DNA from: CBDVBE01 sp964543525
GTDB taxonomy: Bacteria > Fibrobacterota > Chitinivibrionia > Chitinivibrionales > JANQEN01
Assembly: GCA_964543525.1 (NCBI GenBank)
Contig: CAZIYW010000009.1
Coordinates: 5,634 to 69,633, forward strand
DNA: 64,000 nucleotides
Direction of reading: 5' to 3'
This document shows, piece by piece, positions 56,155 through 64,000 of the stretch; position 1 is the first letter of the stretch, and the number at the start of each line of letters is the position of its first letter. The translations under genes were made by a program, and so were the position numbers. The notes below the pieces were generated by a model. That model ran no database searches, was not told where the DNA came from, and saw nothing but the letters and a program-made list of their open reading frames with translations.

Positions 56155-56530
56155 ACCTGTCTGGAAACATGATGCTGAAAATTCACTGATGTATCCGGAC
56201 AATATGGGCAGCCTGAAGGATGCGGACGGTTCGGCACGGATAAAAGGATTATGCGGCGATACCATGGAAATGTATCTTATTATCAAAGACGATAAAATCA
56301 CAAAGGCGGTATTTAATACCGACGGCTGCAATGCCTCACGCGCATGCGGATCCGCAGCAGCGGATCTTGCCCGGGGCAAAACGCTCATTGAGGTTCTGCG
56401 CCTGTCCCCGGGTCATATCCTTGACAGGTGGGCAGACATTCCGCAGGGAAATGTGCATTGCGCCATTCTCGCTATCAACACATTACACAAGGCGCTGGCA
56501 GACTATCTGCTGCGCAGGCAGGCCGGGTGA
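56144..56530 (+). CDS. NifU/IscU-like Fe-S scaffold protein
   Basis: The protein has 128 residues. Three cysteines are placed as in the IscU fold: GLCGDTMEMYLIIKDDKI, FNTDGCNASRACGSAAADLA and GNVHCAILAINTLHKAL. It is related to scaffolds that build Fe-S clusters and pass them to targets. It overlaps the second MinD ATPase (11 bases) and the radical SAM gene (4 bases), so translation is coupled. No cysteine desulfurase is in the window. Confidence 0.88.
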   Translation: MVTKPVWKHDAENSLMYPDNMGSLKDADGSARIKGLCGDTMEMYLIIKDDKITKAVFNTDGCNASRACGSAAADLARGKTLIEVLRLSPGHILDRWADIPQGNVHCAILAINTLHKALADYLLRRQAG

Positions 56531-57507
56531 GTATACCTACAGAAAAAACGAATTACGTTTTCGGTCCCGTACCGTCACGGCGACTGGGACACTCGTTAGG
56601 AGTGGATTTGGTTCCCTTTAAAACATGCTCCTACGATTGCGTATACTGTCAATTGGGGCGAACAACCTGTAAAACCGTTGAACAGAAAGATTTTGTGCCG
56701 GTAAAAAATGTCCTGAAAGAAATTAAAAACAAAGTGGCAACCCCTCCTCTCCCCGATTATATAACCCTTTCGGGTTCGGGAGAACCGACCCTCTACTCAG
56801 AAATCTATCAGTTAATCCGGGAAATAAAAAATATAACCGATATTCCGGTTGCCGTACTGACCAACGGTTCACTGTTATGGAATGAAGACGTGCAACGATC
56901 CGTCGGTAAAGCGGACCTGGTAATTCCTTCCCTCGACGCCGGAAACGAAATAGAATTTCAATGTGTAAACAGGCCGCATCCCGACATTTCCTTTGAAAAA
57001 ATGATACAGGGACTCACGGCATTCCGCCGGATATACACCGGTCAACTATGGCTTGAGGTATTTTTATTGAATGGAGTTACGGCAAATGACGAAAGTGTGC
57101 AGCGAATCGCCGAGTTTACTGCTGATATAGCTCCGGAAAAAATACAGTTGAATACTGTTGTGCGGCCGCCCGCCGAAGACTTTGCCTTTGCGGTTCCTGA
57201 AAAGCAGATGCATCGTTTTGCGGCGCTCCTGGGGGACAAGGCGGAAGTCATTGCAGAGTACCGTGCCGTTCATGATGAAAAGGGGTTTTCAGTAACACGG
57301 GACGCAGTATACGAACTTCTCAAAAGAAGACCCTGTTCGCTGGAAGACATTGCTTCCGGCTTGTCAATCCACCGTAATGAGGCAATAAAACATGTCCAGG
57401 AACTGCTGACGGAAAATAAAATCAAAATAGACACCGGTAAAAAGAAACGCTTTTTCAAAATACTGTCTTCCGGGAGAAACAATGACAATCACATTGAAAC
57501 ACAGTAA
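56527..57507 (+). CDS. Radical SAM protein with C-terminal winged helix
   Basis: I use the GTG at 56527, overlapping the scaffold stop; the longer upstream frame is unlikely. The protein has 326 residues. The cluster motif is CSYDCVYCQLG (CxxxCxxC) after FGPVPSRRLGHSLGVDLV, the start of a known subgroup. SGSGEPTLYSEI and VLTNGSLLW are the SAM-binding strands. The last 70 residues (RRPCSLEDIASGLSIHRNEA) form a winged helix. The reaction is unknown. Confidence 0.88.
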   Translation: MSIPTEKTNYVFGPVPSRRLGHSLGVDLVPFKTCSYDCVYCQLGRTTCKTVEQKDFVPVKNVLKEIKNKVATPPLPDYITLSGSGEPTLYSEIYQLIREIKNITDIPVAVLTNGSLLWNEDVQRSVGKADLVIPSLDAGNEIEFQCVNRPHPDISFEKMIQGLTAFRRIYTGQLWLEVFLLNGVTANDESVQRIAEFTADIAPEKIQLNTVVRPPAEDFAFAVPEKQMHRFAALLGDKAEVIAEYRAVHDEKGFSVTRDAVYELLKRRPCSLEDIASGLSIHRNEAIKHVQELLTENKIKIDTGKKKRFFKILSSGRNNDNHIETQ

Positions 57508-57585
57508 CCCGGCTCCCGGGGAGCGGCAACGTCCCGAAAGCAGTATATATCCGGAACAAATAAAAAAAGAATTGCAGGACACACT

Positions 57586-58503
57586 ATGGAACAGGTAGTT
57601 ATTGCAGGAGCAGGTCCGGCCGGCCTGACCGCGGCACTGTATACGGCGCGGTTCAAATTGTATCCACTCGTACTGGCAGGTCCAATTCCGGGCGGTCAGC
57701 TTATCGTATCGGAAATCGTGGAGAATTATCCCGGTTTCCCTGAACCGATTTCCGGCATGGAGCTTATGAATCGTTTCCGGAAACAGGCGGAGCGCTTCGG
57801 CACACGCTTTTTAACGGAGACTGCCAGCCGGGTTACAAAGCAATCCGAGACCTTCTTAATCGACACTGGTCGTGAAACTATTGAAACAAAAACCGTTATT
57901 ATAGCCACCGGCGGTGAGGCGCGACGCCTGCCGATACCGACAGAACCTGCATTTTACGGAAGAGGAGTATCAGGCTGTGCTACCTGTGACGGTGCCTTTT
58001 TTCGTGAGAAAGATGTACTGGTTGTGGGCGGCGGCAACACCGCCATGCAGGATGCCGTGTTTCTCACGCGGTTTGCACGCTCGGTAACAATTGTTCACCG
58101 CAGAGATTACCTTCGCGCCACTTCCATTGAAGTAGAAAAAGCAAAAAACAATCCGAAGATACGCTGGTTAATTCCCTGGACCGTCGAAGAAATAACCGGC
58201 GATACCGTTGTGACCGGCGCAGTTCTTAAGCATGCTGAAAGCGGTGAAACACAGCATGTTCCCTGTCACGGTATTTTTGTTGCCATCGGACACGATCCAA
58301 AAACTGATGCCTTTAAAGAACTGGTTGAAATTGATGAAAACGGTTTTATTAACGTTGAAGCAGGCTCCACCCGCACTTCAACCCCCGGGGTGTTTGCCTG
58401 CGGTGATGTTATTGATCCCGCGTATAAACAGGCGGCCGTTGCCGTTGGTCACGGATGCATGGCCGCAATAGATGTCGAACACTTTTTGCAAAGGGGCCGG
58501 TAA
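57586..58503 (+). CDS. trxB: Thioredoxin reductase
   Basis: The protein has 305 residues. FAD-binding VVIAGAGPAGLTAALYTAR, the redox CATCDG, NADPH-binding VVGGGNTAMQDAVFL with HRRDYLRAT, and the C-terminal CGDVIDPAYKQAAVAVG are all present. The intact HRRxxxR patch suggests NADPH as donor. So the cluster has both ferredoxin- and NADPH-linked routes to thioredoxin. The next gene starts one base after its stop. Confidence 0.94.
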   Translation: MEQVVIAGAGPAGLTAALYTARFKLYPLVLAGPIPGGQLIVSEIVENYPGFPEPISGMELMNRFRKQAERFGTRFLTETASRVTKQSETFLIDTGRETIETKTVIIATGGEARRLPIPTEPAFYGRGVSGCATCDGAFFREKDVLVVGGGNTAMQDAVFLTRFARSVTIVHRRDYLRATSIEVEKAKNNPKIRWLIPWTVEEITGDTVVTGAVLKHAESGETQHVPCHGIFVAIGHDPKTDAFKELVEIDENGFINVEAGSTRTSTPGVFACGDVIDPAYKQAAVAVGHGCMAAIDVEHFLQRGR

Positions 58504-58504
58504 T

Positions 58505-58855
58505 ATGTTGTATACAAATCTGAAGCATCTTGAGACTGAACAGGAGACTGCGGATGCTGTACAAAAAAATGAAAATCTCATGATCTGCTGCGGAAGAATG
58601 GGGCCGATGTGCCTTCCGGTATATGCTGTCATGGAAGGACTTGAAAAAACATATACCCATGTTACGTTTTACGATCAGGACTTTGATATACCGGCGGCAA
58701 ACTTTATTAAAAATCTGCCGGAATGTTCGTCATTTATGGCGTTACCCTTTACCGTGTATTTCAAGAACGGCACCCTTGCCGCAGCGACATCCGGTATACA
58801 GAACAAACAGCAAATCGAGGAAATACTTGATAGAGAGTTCGGCAGGCCATCGTAA
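58505..58855 (+). CDS. Thioredoxin-fold protein with unusual Cys motif
   Basis: The ATG at 58505 is one base after the trxB stop. The protein has 116 residues. The thioredoxin-like order is visible (THVTFYDQDFDIPAANFI, LPFTVYFKNGTLAAATSGIQ), but the active-site region is MICCGRMGPMCLP, so the normal CGPC is changed. The cis-Pro (ALPFTVYF) is kept. It is probably a specialised thioredoxin tied to trxB. A weak AAAAGC/GCTTTT hairpin follows. Confidence 0.75.
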   Translation: MLYTNLKHLETEQETADAVQKNENLMICCGRMGPMCLPVYAVMEGLEKTYTHVTFYDQDFDIPAANFIKNLPECSSFMALPFTVYFKNGTLAAATSGIQNKQQIEEILDREFGRPS

Positions 58856-58915
58856 AAGCGCCTGCTTATTGTGCTTTTAAACAGGTAATACTTAAGGAGT
58901 AAAGGAGTTCATCAT

Positions 58916-59557
58916 ATGCATCCGAATATCTCATTTAAAAATATCTGTATCGTTTCCTGCGGCACCTTGAAACCGGAAATTGACAAATTGCGCAATGATG
59001 GGTTCTGTGATGCTGAAAATGTATTTTTCACCGCACCCGGTCTACATGAATGGCCCTGGGAGCTTGAAAAGCAGCTCCCCAGGCAACTTGAAAAAGCAAT
59101 GGCGCGTGCTGAAAAAATAATCGTTCTTTACGGTGAACGATGCTTTCTTGATTCAAAGAATCCCATGCGGGTAACCGGGGCATTGATTCATGAAGTGTGC
59201 CCACAAGCGATCAGGATTAATGCAACGACCTGTTTCGATATGCTGGCCGATGCAGAGCAACGGGAAAAACTGGCGGAAGGGAACAAAGTCTATTGGCTTA
59301 CCCCGGGCTGGATAAAACACTGGAATTTTATATTCAAGGACTGGGATGAAGGAAAAGCAAACGAAATGTTCCCCGGTCATGATAAAGCGGTGGTGCTTGA
59401 TGCGTTAGGCTATTTTGACAACCTGATGCTTGAGTCACCGGAAGAAATCCTGCGCATCTCCGACTGGATGAGCCTTCCTCTGGAATCGGCTGCGATTTCC
59501 CTTGGCCGATTAAAAAAACTGCTGGGAGATGCAGTAGAGAAAGTTAACGCACAATAA
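58916..59557 (+). CDS. DUF1638 protein
   Basis: The protein has 213 residues. The family marks are IVSCGTLKPEIDKL, YGERCFL, INATTCFDMLAD and YWLTPGWIKHWNFIF. DUF1638 is common in anaerobes next to methyltransferase or corrinoid genes; its role is unknown. The motif TPGWxxHW with conserved Cys could bind a metal; that is inference. GGAGTAAAGGAG precedes the start. Confidence 0.85.
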   Translation: MHPNISFKNICIVSCGTLKPEIDKLRNDGFCDAENVFFTAPGLHEWPWELEKQLPRQLEKAMARAEKIIVLYGERCFLDSKNPMRVTGALIHEVCPQAIRINATTCFDMLADAEQREKLAEGNKVYWLTPGWIKHWNFIFKDWDEGKANEMFPGHDKAVVLDALGYFDNLMLESPEEILRISDWMSLPLESAAISLGRLKKLLGDAVEKVNAQ

Positions 59558-59567
59558 TGGAGGCCGC

Positions 59568-60086
59568 TTGAATTATACTGAAAAAGTACAACAGAAGGAA
59601 GAAGGACAGACTACTACTGTAGACAATCGTTTACATACGTGGGTGGTTGAAGTTTTCAATTTACCCAAAGAGACAGAAACAACTTTTAACGATTATCATT
59701 ATAGTGAAGGAGAACACACTTTAACGGCCACAGAAATCGCTCTCACTACCGGAAAAAACCATAAGCAAACGTATACTATTAGTAAACCCGTACACGATAT
59801 GGCATATGAAGATATAAAACAACTGAAAGAATCAATCGAAAGACGGATTATAAAAAAACATCCTATCCTTGGTCGTTTATTGAGGTTTTTTGGTTGGTGG
59901 CTCGGTTTTTCAGGATTATATGCGATGTTTGCAGTCTGCCCTTTTTGTGGTCAGGCCGGCTGTCCTGTCGGGATAGGCGGTTCAGGACTTATCGGTGGAT
60001 TTTTTGCTCTGTGCATGCAGAACTGGAAAGCCTTTTTCAAATTTATACACAGCAAATTAAACGGGAAAAATAGTCTTACCTTTTAA
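59568..60086 (+). CDS. Hypothetical protein with a hydrophobic Cys/Gly segment
   Basis: It starts at a TTG with GGAGG six bases upstream and has 172 residues. The N-terminal 110 are polar. From about 110 to 150 there is a membrane-like stretch (FFGWWLGFSGLYAMFAVCPF) with CPFCGQAGCPVGIGGSG, so three cysteines sit in or near a membrane segment. No family is recognised. A role in metal or thiol chemistry is suggested only by its place between DUF1638 and a zinc-ribbon gene. Confidence 0.6.
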   Translation: MNYTEKVQQKEEGQTTTVDNRLHTWVVEVFNLPKETETTFNDYHYSEGEHTLTATEIALTTGKNHKQTYTISKPVHDMAYEDIKQLKESIERRIIKKHPILGRLLRFFGWWLGFSGLYAMFAVCPFCGQAGCPVGIGGSGLIGGFFALCMQNWKAFFKFIHSKLNGKNSLTF

Positions 60087-60159
60087 CGGTAATGTTATTA
60101 ACAGTACAAGTGCACTAAAACTAAATATTGATTCCATAACTTAAATACAGGAGGATACA

Positions 60160-60363
60160 ATGCCTTTCGGTCTTGGTGGCGGCGGGAGAAAAGGAAGAAG
60201 AGGCTCCCGTGGAGGCAGAGGGCGAGCGCGGTATAACCAGGCAGTACCTCCGGATATCTGTATATGCCCAAAGTGTAAGGAAATAACGGCTCATCAACCC
60301 GGCGTGCCGTGCTTTCAGACAAAATGTCCGAAATGCGGCTCCCCTATGGTAAGAAAATTTTAA
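60160..60363 (+). CDS. Small Gly/Arg-rich zinc-ribbon protein, second copy
   Basis: The protein has 67 residues. MPFGLGGGGRKGRRGSRGGRG is followed by a ribbon with CICPKCKEITAHQPGVPC and TKCPKCGSPMVRKF. The Cys spacing matches the 50223 gene, so the two are paralogues near opposite ends of the cluster. GGAGGA precedes the ATG. It lies 6 bases before the CDF-NifX fusion gene. Confidence 0.75.
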   Translation: MPFGLGGGGRKGRRGSRGGRGRARYNQAVPPDICICPKCKEITAHQPGVPCFQTKCPKCGSPMVRKF

Positions 60364-60369
60364 AAACGC

Positions 60370-61647
60370 ATGAAAAAAACGGAAGAAAAAATAAGCAGAC
60401 TTAAACAGGGCCGGAGAATTGCTTTTATTGCTACTATTGTAACCCTGCTTCTCGCTGTAATGAAGGCTGCTGTCGGGTATATATTTGATGTAAAGGTCCT
60501 GATAGCAGATGCATTACACAGCGTCGCCGACATGGTAGCAATTGCCGCTTCAGGATTCGGCCTCTGGCTGGCCTCCCGCAAAAAGAGCCTGCGTTTCCCC
60601 TATGGGTTATATAAAGCAGAAACCCTTATCACCTTAGTTATCGGTGCACTGATACTATGGGCAGGAGTAGAATTATTAAGAGACGGCTGGCAAAAACTAT
60701 TCATTGTTATAACAATTCAAGAATTTCCCCTGCTGCCCGTATCTGCAAGTATAATATCAATACTTACCGCTTACTTCATAGCAATTAAAGAAAAATCCAC
60801 AGGCAAAATAATAGGGTCCCAATCTCTCCTTGCAAATGCCAATGAATCATTTCTCGATATTGCGACGTCCTTTGTTGTTTTAGTAGGGATAGTGCTTTCA
60901 TATCTGCACATTCCCTATGTTGAAGCGATTGTTATCATGTCAATTTCAATACTTATAATAAAATTAGGCATTGAAAACCTCTGGAAATCATTTCTGGTTC
61001 TCATGGACGCAAATCTTGAGCCCCAATTGCAGTCTGAAATCAAAGAGAAAATTAATGAAATCTACGGTGTCAAAGGTGTCGGTGAAGTTAAAATACGCCA
61101 GTCAGGTCCTTTCAGAATGGTTGAATGCAATATTAAGACGTCACCGACTCTTCCTCTGTACAAAGCACATGAACTTTCTGATAGAACAGAGAATTTCATT
61201 ACAGACAACTACGAGCATATTGAGTCGGTTTTTATTCATATCGAACCATCTGAGAAAGAAACCATTTCGGCAATTATCCCGGTGAAGGACATAAACGGTA
61301 TGAACTCAATAGTAGAAGGGCATTTTGGCCGTGCCCCCTATTTTGTCATTTTGAAAATCAACGGCAAAAATATAGAAATAGAGGATTTTTATTATAACGA
61401 ATATCTCAATGAAAAAAAGCATATCGGTGTTAAGGTGATAAAAGCCGTTATCAGATATAAACTGGATATACTGTTTACCTCACAGATCGGGGAAATTTCA
61501 TTCTATATGCTAAAAGACAGTTTTGTTGATATTTACAAAATAGAGGAAGGACTTTCGGTCAGTGAGGTTACAACGGGGTATTTTAACAAAACATTTGAAA
61601 AAATTGTAAAACCGACACATTCTCTGGAAGAATCTCAGTCTGTTTGA
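60370..61647 (+). CDS. Cation diffusion facilitator fused to a NifX-like domain
   Basis: The protein has 425 residues. Residues 1-200 are a CDF transporter with about six helices; the metal site is in LIADALHSVADMVA (x-D-x-x-H-S-x-x-D). The cytoplasmic CDF tail is at 210-290. From about 297 to 410 there is a NifX/ORP-like domain (SAIIPVKDINGMNSIVEGHFG, YFVILKINGKNIEIEDFYYNEYL, IRYKLDILFTSQIGEISFYML). CDF proteins export Zn2+, Fe2+ or Mn2+. The fused domain could deliver or sense a metal cluster. It is transcribed with the zinc-ribbon gene 6 bases upstream. Confidence 0.9.
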   Translation: MKKTEEKISRLKQGRRIAFIATIVTLLLAVMKAAVGYIFDVKVLIADALHSVADMVAIAASGFGLWLASRKKSLRFPYGLYKAETLITLVIGALILWAGVELLRDGWQKLFIVITIQEFPLLPVSASIISILTAYFIAIKEKSTGKIIGSQSLLANANESFLDIATSFVVLVGIVLSYLHIPYVEAIVIMSISILIIKLGIENLWKSFLVLMDANLEPQLQSEIKEKINEIYGVKGVGEVKIRQSGPFRMVECNIKTSPTLPLYKAHELSDRTENFITDNYEHIESVFIHIEPSEKETISAIIPVKDINGMNSIVEGHFGRAPYFVILKINGKNIEIEDFYYNEYLNEKKHIGVKVIKAVIRYKLDILFTSQIGEISFYMLKDSFVDIYKIEEGLSVSEVTTGYFNKTFEKIVKPTHSLEESQSV

Positions 61648-61851
61648 AATATCATTAACGGTTAGCAATACCCATTATGGAAATAATACTCAGTAATCTG
61701 AAAAAACATATCCGGGAGTCATGAACGGAAAAAAAGGTAAAACAGAAACAGGAAAAAACGGGTATCTCTATACAGTACGCTGAATAACGAACACCGGTAT
61801 AAAAAACTGTTATCGTAACTATTACACCATATACAACGGCAAGGGGTGACA

Positions 61852-62757
61852 ATGTCAACGGAAGAAATGTACAGTAAAAAGGCTCAGATGGAGCAGCAGG
61901 ATCGTGTAATCAAGGAGTGTCTGGCGAGGATTAAACATACCTTCCTTATTATGAGCGGCAAAGGAGGTGTCGGCAAGAGTTCCATATCGGTAAATATTGC
62001 CGTAGGCCTTGCCGAGCGCGGTTATAAAGTCGGTTTAATGGATGTTGATTTACATGGGCCGAGTATTCCACAGATGCTCGGCATTCCCGGTATGCATGAC
62101 ACGGCCGCACCGCAATCTGAAACGGCGCCAAAAAGTATCCGGTACTCGGACAACAGAATTATTCCGGCATCCTATTCAGAAAATTTATCTGTTGTGTCCA
62201 TAGAATGCATGCTGGAAAGTAAAGAATCGGCGGTAATATGGCGCGGCCCATTGAAACTGGGAGTGATCCGTCAGTTTATTTCCGATGTGCAGTGGAACGA
62301 TTTGGATTACCTTGTCATCGATTCACCGCCCGGCACCGGTGATGAACCGCTCACCGTTGCGCAGACCATTCCCGATGCCCGGGCGATTATTGTGACCACA
62401 CCGCAGGATGTCTCTCTCAGGGACGTACGGAAATCGATCAATTTCTGTCGACAGGTAAACATGAAGATTCTCGGTCTGATTGAGAACATGAGTGGTCTTA
62501 TCTGTCCCCATTGCAACACCAGAATCGATCTGTTCAAAGCCGGCGGCGGTGAAAAAACAGCACATGAAATGGATCTTGCATTTCTCGGAAAAATTCCAAT
62601 TATACCGGATATTGTTCAGGCATGCGATAATGGTATACCGTCGATACAGGCTTCCGACACGGTAAAGGAATCATTTAATCCTATACTCGAAGCTATTGCA
62701 CAACAAAGCCAATCCGTTACAGAAGAGCAAACCGACACAGGAGCGCGTAGCAGGTGA
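61852..62757 (+). CDS. Mrp/NBP35-type Fe-S carrier ATPase
   Basis: I use the ATG at 61852 after AAGGGGTGA (an in-frame GTG lies 6 bases earlier). The protein has about 301 residues. Walker A is IMSGKGGVGKSSISVNIAV, followed by GLMDVDLHGPSIPQMLG, IDSPPGTGDEPLTVAQT and the C-terminal CPHC (SGLICPHCNTRIDLF) that binds a bridging cluster. It shuttles Fe-S clusters, and in ORP systems an Mrp protein belongs to the cluster. About 200 bases before it hold nothing I can name. Confidence 0.94.
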   Translation: MSTEEMYSKKAQMEQQDRVIKECLARIKHTFLIMSGKGGVGKSSISVNIAVGLAERGYKVGLMDVDLHGPSIPQMLGIPGMHDTAAPQSETAPKSIRYSDNRIIPASYSENLSVVSIECMLESKESAVIWRGPLKLGVIRQFISDVQWNDLDYLVIDSPPGTGDEPLTVAQTIPDARAIIVTTPQDVSLRDVRKSINFCRQVNMKILGLIENMSGLICPHCNTRIDLFKAGGGEKTAHEMDLAFLGKIPIIPDIVQACDNGIPSIQASDTVKESFNPILEAIAQQSQSVTEEQTDTGARSR

Positions 62758-62809
62758 CAAAGGAGTGTATTTACAAAACGTATCGTATTACGGCAACCGG
62801 GAAGGTATT

Positions 62810-64000
62810 ATGACGACAGTACTCTATCAGGGGAAAAATTGTCCCTGTCCTGCAGACTGCAGCAGACACGGCAAATGCAAGGAATGTATAGCATTTCACC
62901 ATGCCCGTAATGAGCCGACATACTGCGAGTATTTAAAGGATCGGTTTGAAAAAAAGCCCGCCGCTCCCGACAGTGCCGTCATGAGCGGGAAAGAGCTGCG
63001 TCTGCTCAATTATGGCCCGTGTGCGGGGTGAGCAGGCAAACTGAAACCGTCCAGGCTGGACCATATATTAAAGAAATTACCGAAAACCGTGTCTCCCAAC
63101 CTTATTGAGGATATGGGTTCTATGGATGATGCGGGAGTGTATGCGATCAACAACGATATCGCCCTGGTGCAGAGCGTGGATTTTTTCTTCCCTATAGTAA
63201 ACAATCCACGCGATTTCGGCAGGATTGTTGCCGCGAACAGCCTCTCCGATATCTGGGCAATGGGGGCAAAACCGCTGACCGCCATGAATATCCTTGCCTA
63301 CCCCGCCGGGCAGATTCCCGAAGAGGCAATAGAAGAGTTGCTGATCGGCGGAAGTGAAAAACTCACCGAGGCCGGGGTTGCCCTTGTCGGCGGCCATACC
63401 CTCGAGCAGGAAACCTTTGTCTACGGCATGAGCGTTACCGGAACGGTACATCCAGACGCACTGAAAACAAACGGCACGGCACGGGTGGGTGATACATTGA
63501 TACTCACCAAACCTATCGGATCCGGCGTTATGGCGGGTGCAGTAGAAAAAGACGGTCTTAACGAAGGGGAATATAAAAATTTTGTGGAATCCATGTATCG
63601 ACTGAATAAGTATGCTGCTGAAGCACTGCTGCGTTTTGATGTGAGTGCCCTGACCGACATTACCGGTTTCGGTCTGCTCGGCCATGCTCTTCCCTTTGCA
63701 CGAAACGCCGATGTTGACCTGCATTTCAATCTGGAAAGCATCCCTTTTTATAAAGGCGTCTTCGATTTTATGGATACCTACTTTCCACAGGGCATCTGTA
63801 AAACCTCTGAATATGTTGAAGACTATACCTGTAAAGATACTCATGCAGATGAAAAGAAGGTCAAACTGCTCTCCGCCGCACAGACTTCAGGCGGCCTGCT
63901 TGCCGCGATCCGACCGGACCAGGCAAAAACAGCACTCGAGCAACTGCATGCTGCCGGCGATACGGATTCTGCAATAATCGGTGAAGTATACGCGAGGAAC
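62810..64000 (+). CDS. selD: Selenide, water dikinase (SelD) with Sec at the catalytic position, in frame with a DUF6485-like domain; runs off the right edge
   Basis: The frame from the ATG at 62810 (GGAAG upstream) first gives a Cys-rich DUF6485-like segment (CPCPADCSRHGKCKECIAFH), then MSGKELRLLNYGPCAG and a TGA at 63029-63031. It continues AGKLKPSRLDHILKKL with no other stop to the window edge. Counting from the internal ATG at 62981, the UGA is residue 17, the place of the catalytic Cys17 in E. coli SelD. DMGSMDDAGVYAI, SVDFFFPIVNNP, AANSLSDIWAMGAKPL and VGGHTLEQE are SelD features. It makes selenophosphate from selenide and ATP. No ribosome site precedes 62981, so a fused product is likely; the C-terminus is beyond the edge. 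Confidence 0.93.
63029..63061 (+). promoter_or_regulatory. Bacterial SECIS-like hairpin of selD
   Basis: Beginning 17 bases after the UGA, GTCCA pairs with TGGAC around GGC. The apical G is 23 bases past the UGA, almost the same as in the two small selenoprotein genes (22). Confidence 0.75.

Noticed and set aside
46231..62757. Nitrogen fixation cluster
   Set aside because: NifX- and NifU-like folds are present but no nifH, D, K, E, N or B; the MinD ATPases carry ferredoxin inserts not found in NifH.
62696..63031. 111-codon open frame starting at 62696 as a stand-alone gene
   Set aside because: Its first 38 codons overlap the end of the Mrp gene; the ribosome site supports 62810, and the frame continues through the UGA into SelD.

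Overview
The window reads as chromosomal DNA of an anaerobic, Gram-negative bacterium of the Fibrobacterota-Chlorobi-Bacteroidota (FCB) assemblage. The evidence is a full-length SprA-type outer-membrane translocon gene (type IX secretion), a secreted polysaccharide deacetylase that ends in a type IX-like sorting domain, Rex and ferredoxin:thioredoxin reductase, many ferredoxin and NifX/MinD/Mrp proteins, and selenium metabolism. A deep lineage such as Fibrobacterota/Chitinivibrionia is plausible but is inference. A run of 10 N (34529-34538) shows the window is a draft scaffold.

Layout. 1-9.1 kb: a partial nitroreductase, a TPR protein, a three-gene block of exported proteins (beta-barrel-like, FecR plus InlB-type repeats, hypothetical) and a transglutaminase-like/TPR protein. 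9.1-24.3 kb: housekeeping genes on the minus strand (rpmA, rplU, rng, sprA, a SUMF1-domain protein, folP, ftsH, tilS, tRNA-CAU). 24.4-31.4 kb: an AgcS symporter, a truncated nitrilase, a GDPD phosphodiesterase, rhomboid and a pabB-pabC fusion. 31.7-32.4 kb: a compact unit with its own promoter and terminator encoding two paralogous small proteins, each interrupted at codon 20 by an in-frame UGA followed by the same hairpin. I read these as a new pair of selenoproteins. 32.4-33.3 kb: a small exported protein between two short inverted-repeat elements.

33.3-46.1 kb: acetate/acyl-CoA genes, Rex, two response regulators, glutamine synthetase, TauE/SafE, an Rrf2 regulator, the deacetylase and a V4R/sigma-54 regulator. 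Many genes here carry lesions: homopolymer indels, a small deletion, an amber codon, a missing AUG, and two divergent genes that have both lost their 5' ends. Genes elsewhere look mostly intact. Either this stretch is poorly assembled or it is decaying.

46.2-64 kb: an anaerobe-type redox/metal cluster. It contains a sigma-54 regulator with a NifX-like protein, Fur, ferredoxin:thioredoxin reductase, Gly-rich zinc-ribbon/DUF5320-like proteins, a NifX-ferredoxin fusion, peptide deformylase, FmdB proteins, ferredoxin, thioredoxin, two MinD-type ATPases with inserted ferredoxin domains, a NifU-like scaffold, a radical SAM protein, thioredoxin reductase, a CDF transporter fused to a NifX-like domain, and an Mrp/NBP35 ATPase. 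It resembles the ORP (orange protein) systems of sulfate reducers, expanded with thiol-redox genes. It ends in selD, itself read through an in-frame UGA at the catalytic position (residue 17) and in frame with an upstream Cys-rich DUF6485-like domain. The selD gene and the tandem UGA genes support each other: the cell decodes UGA as selenocysteine.
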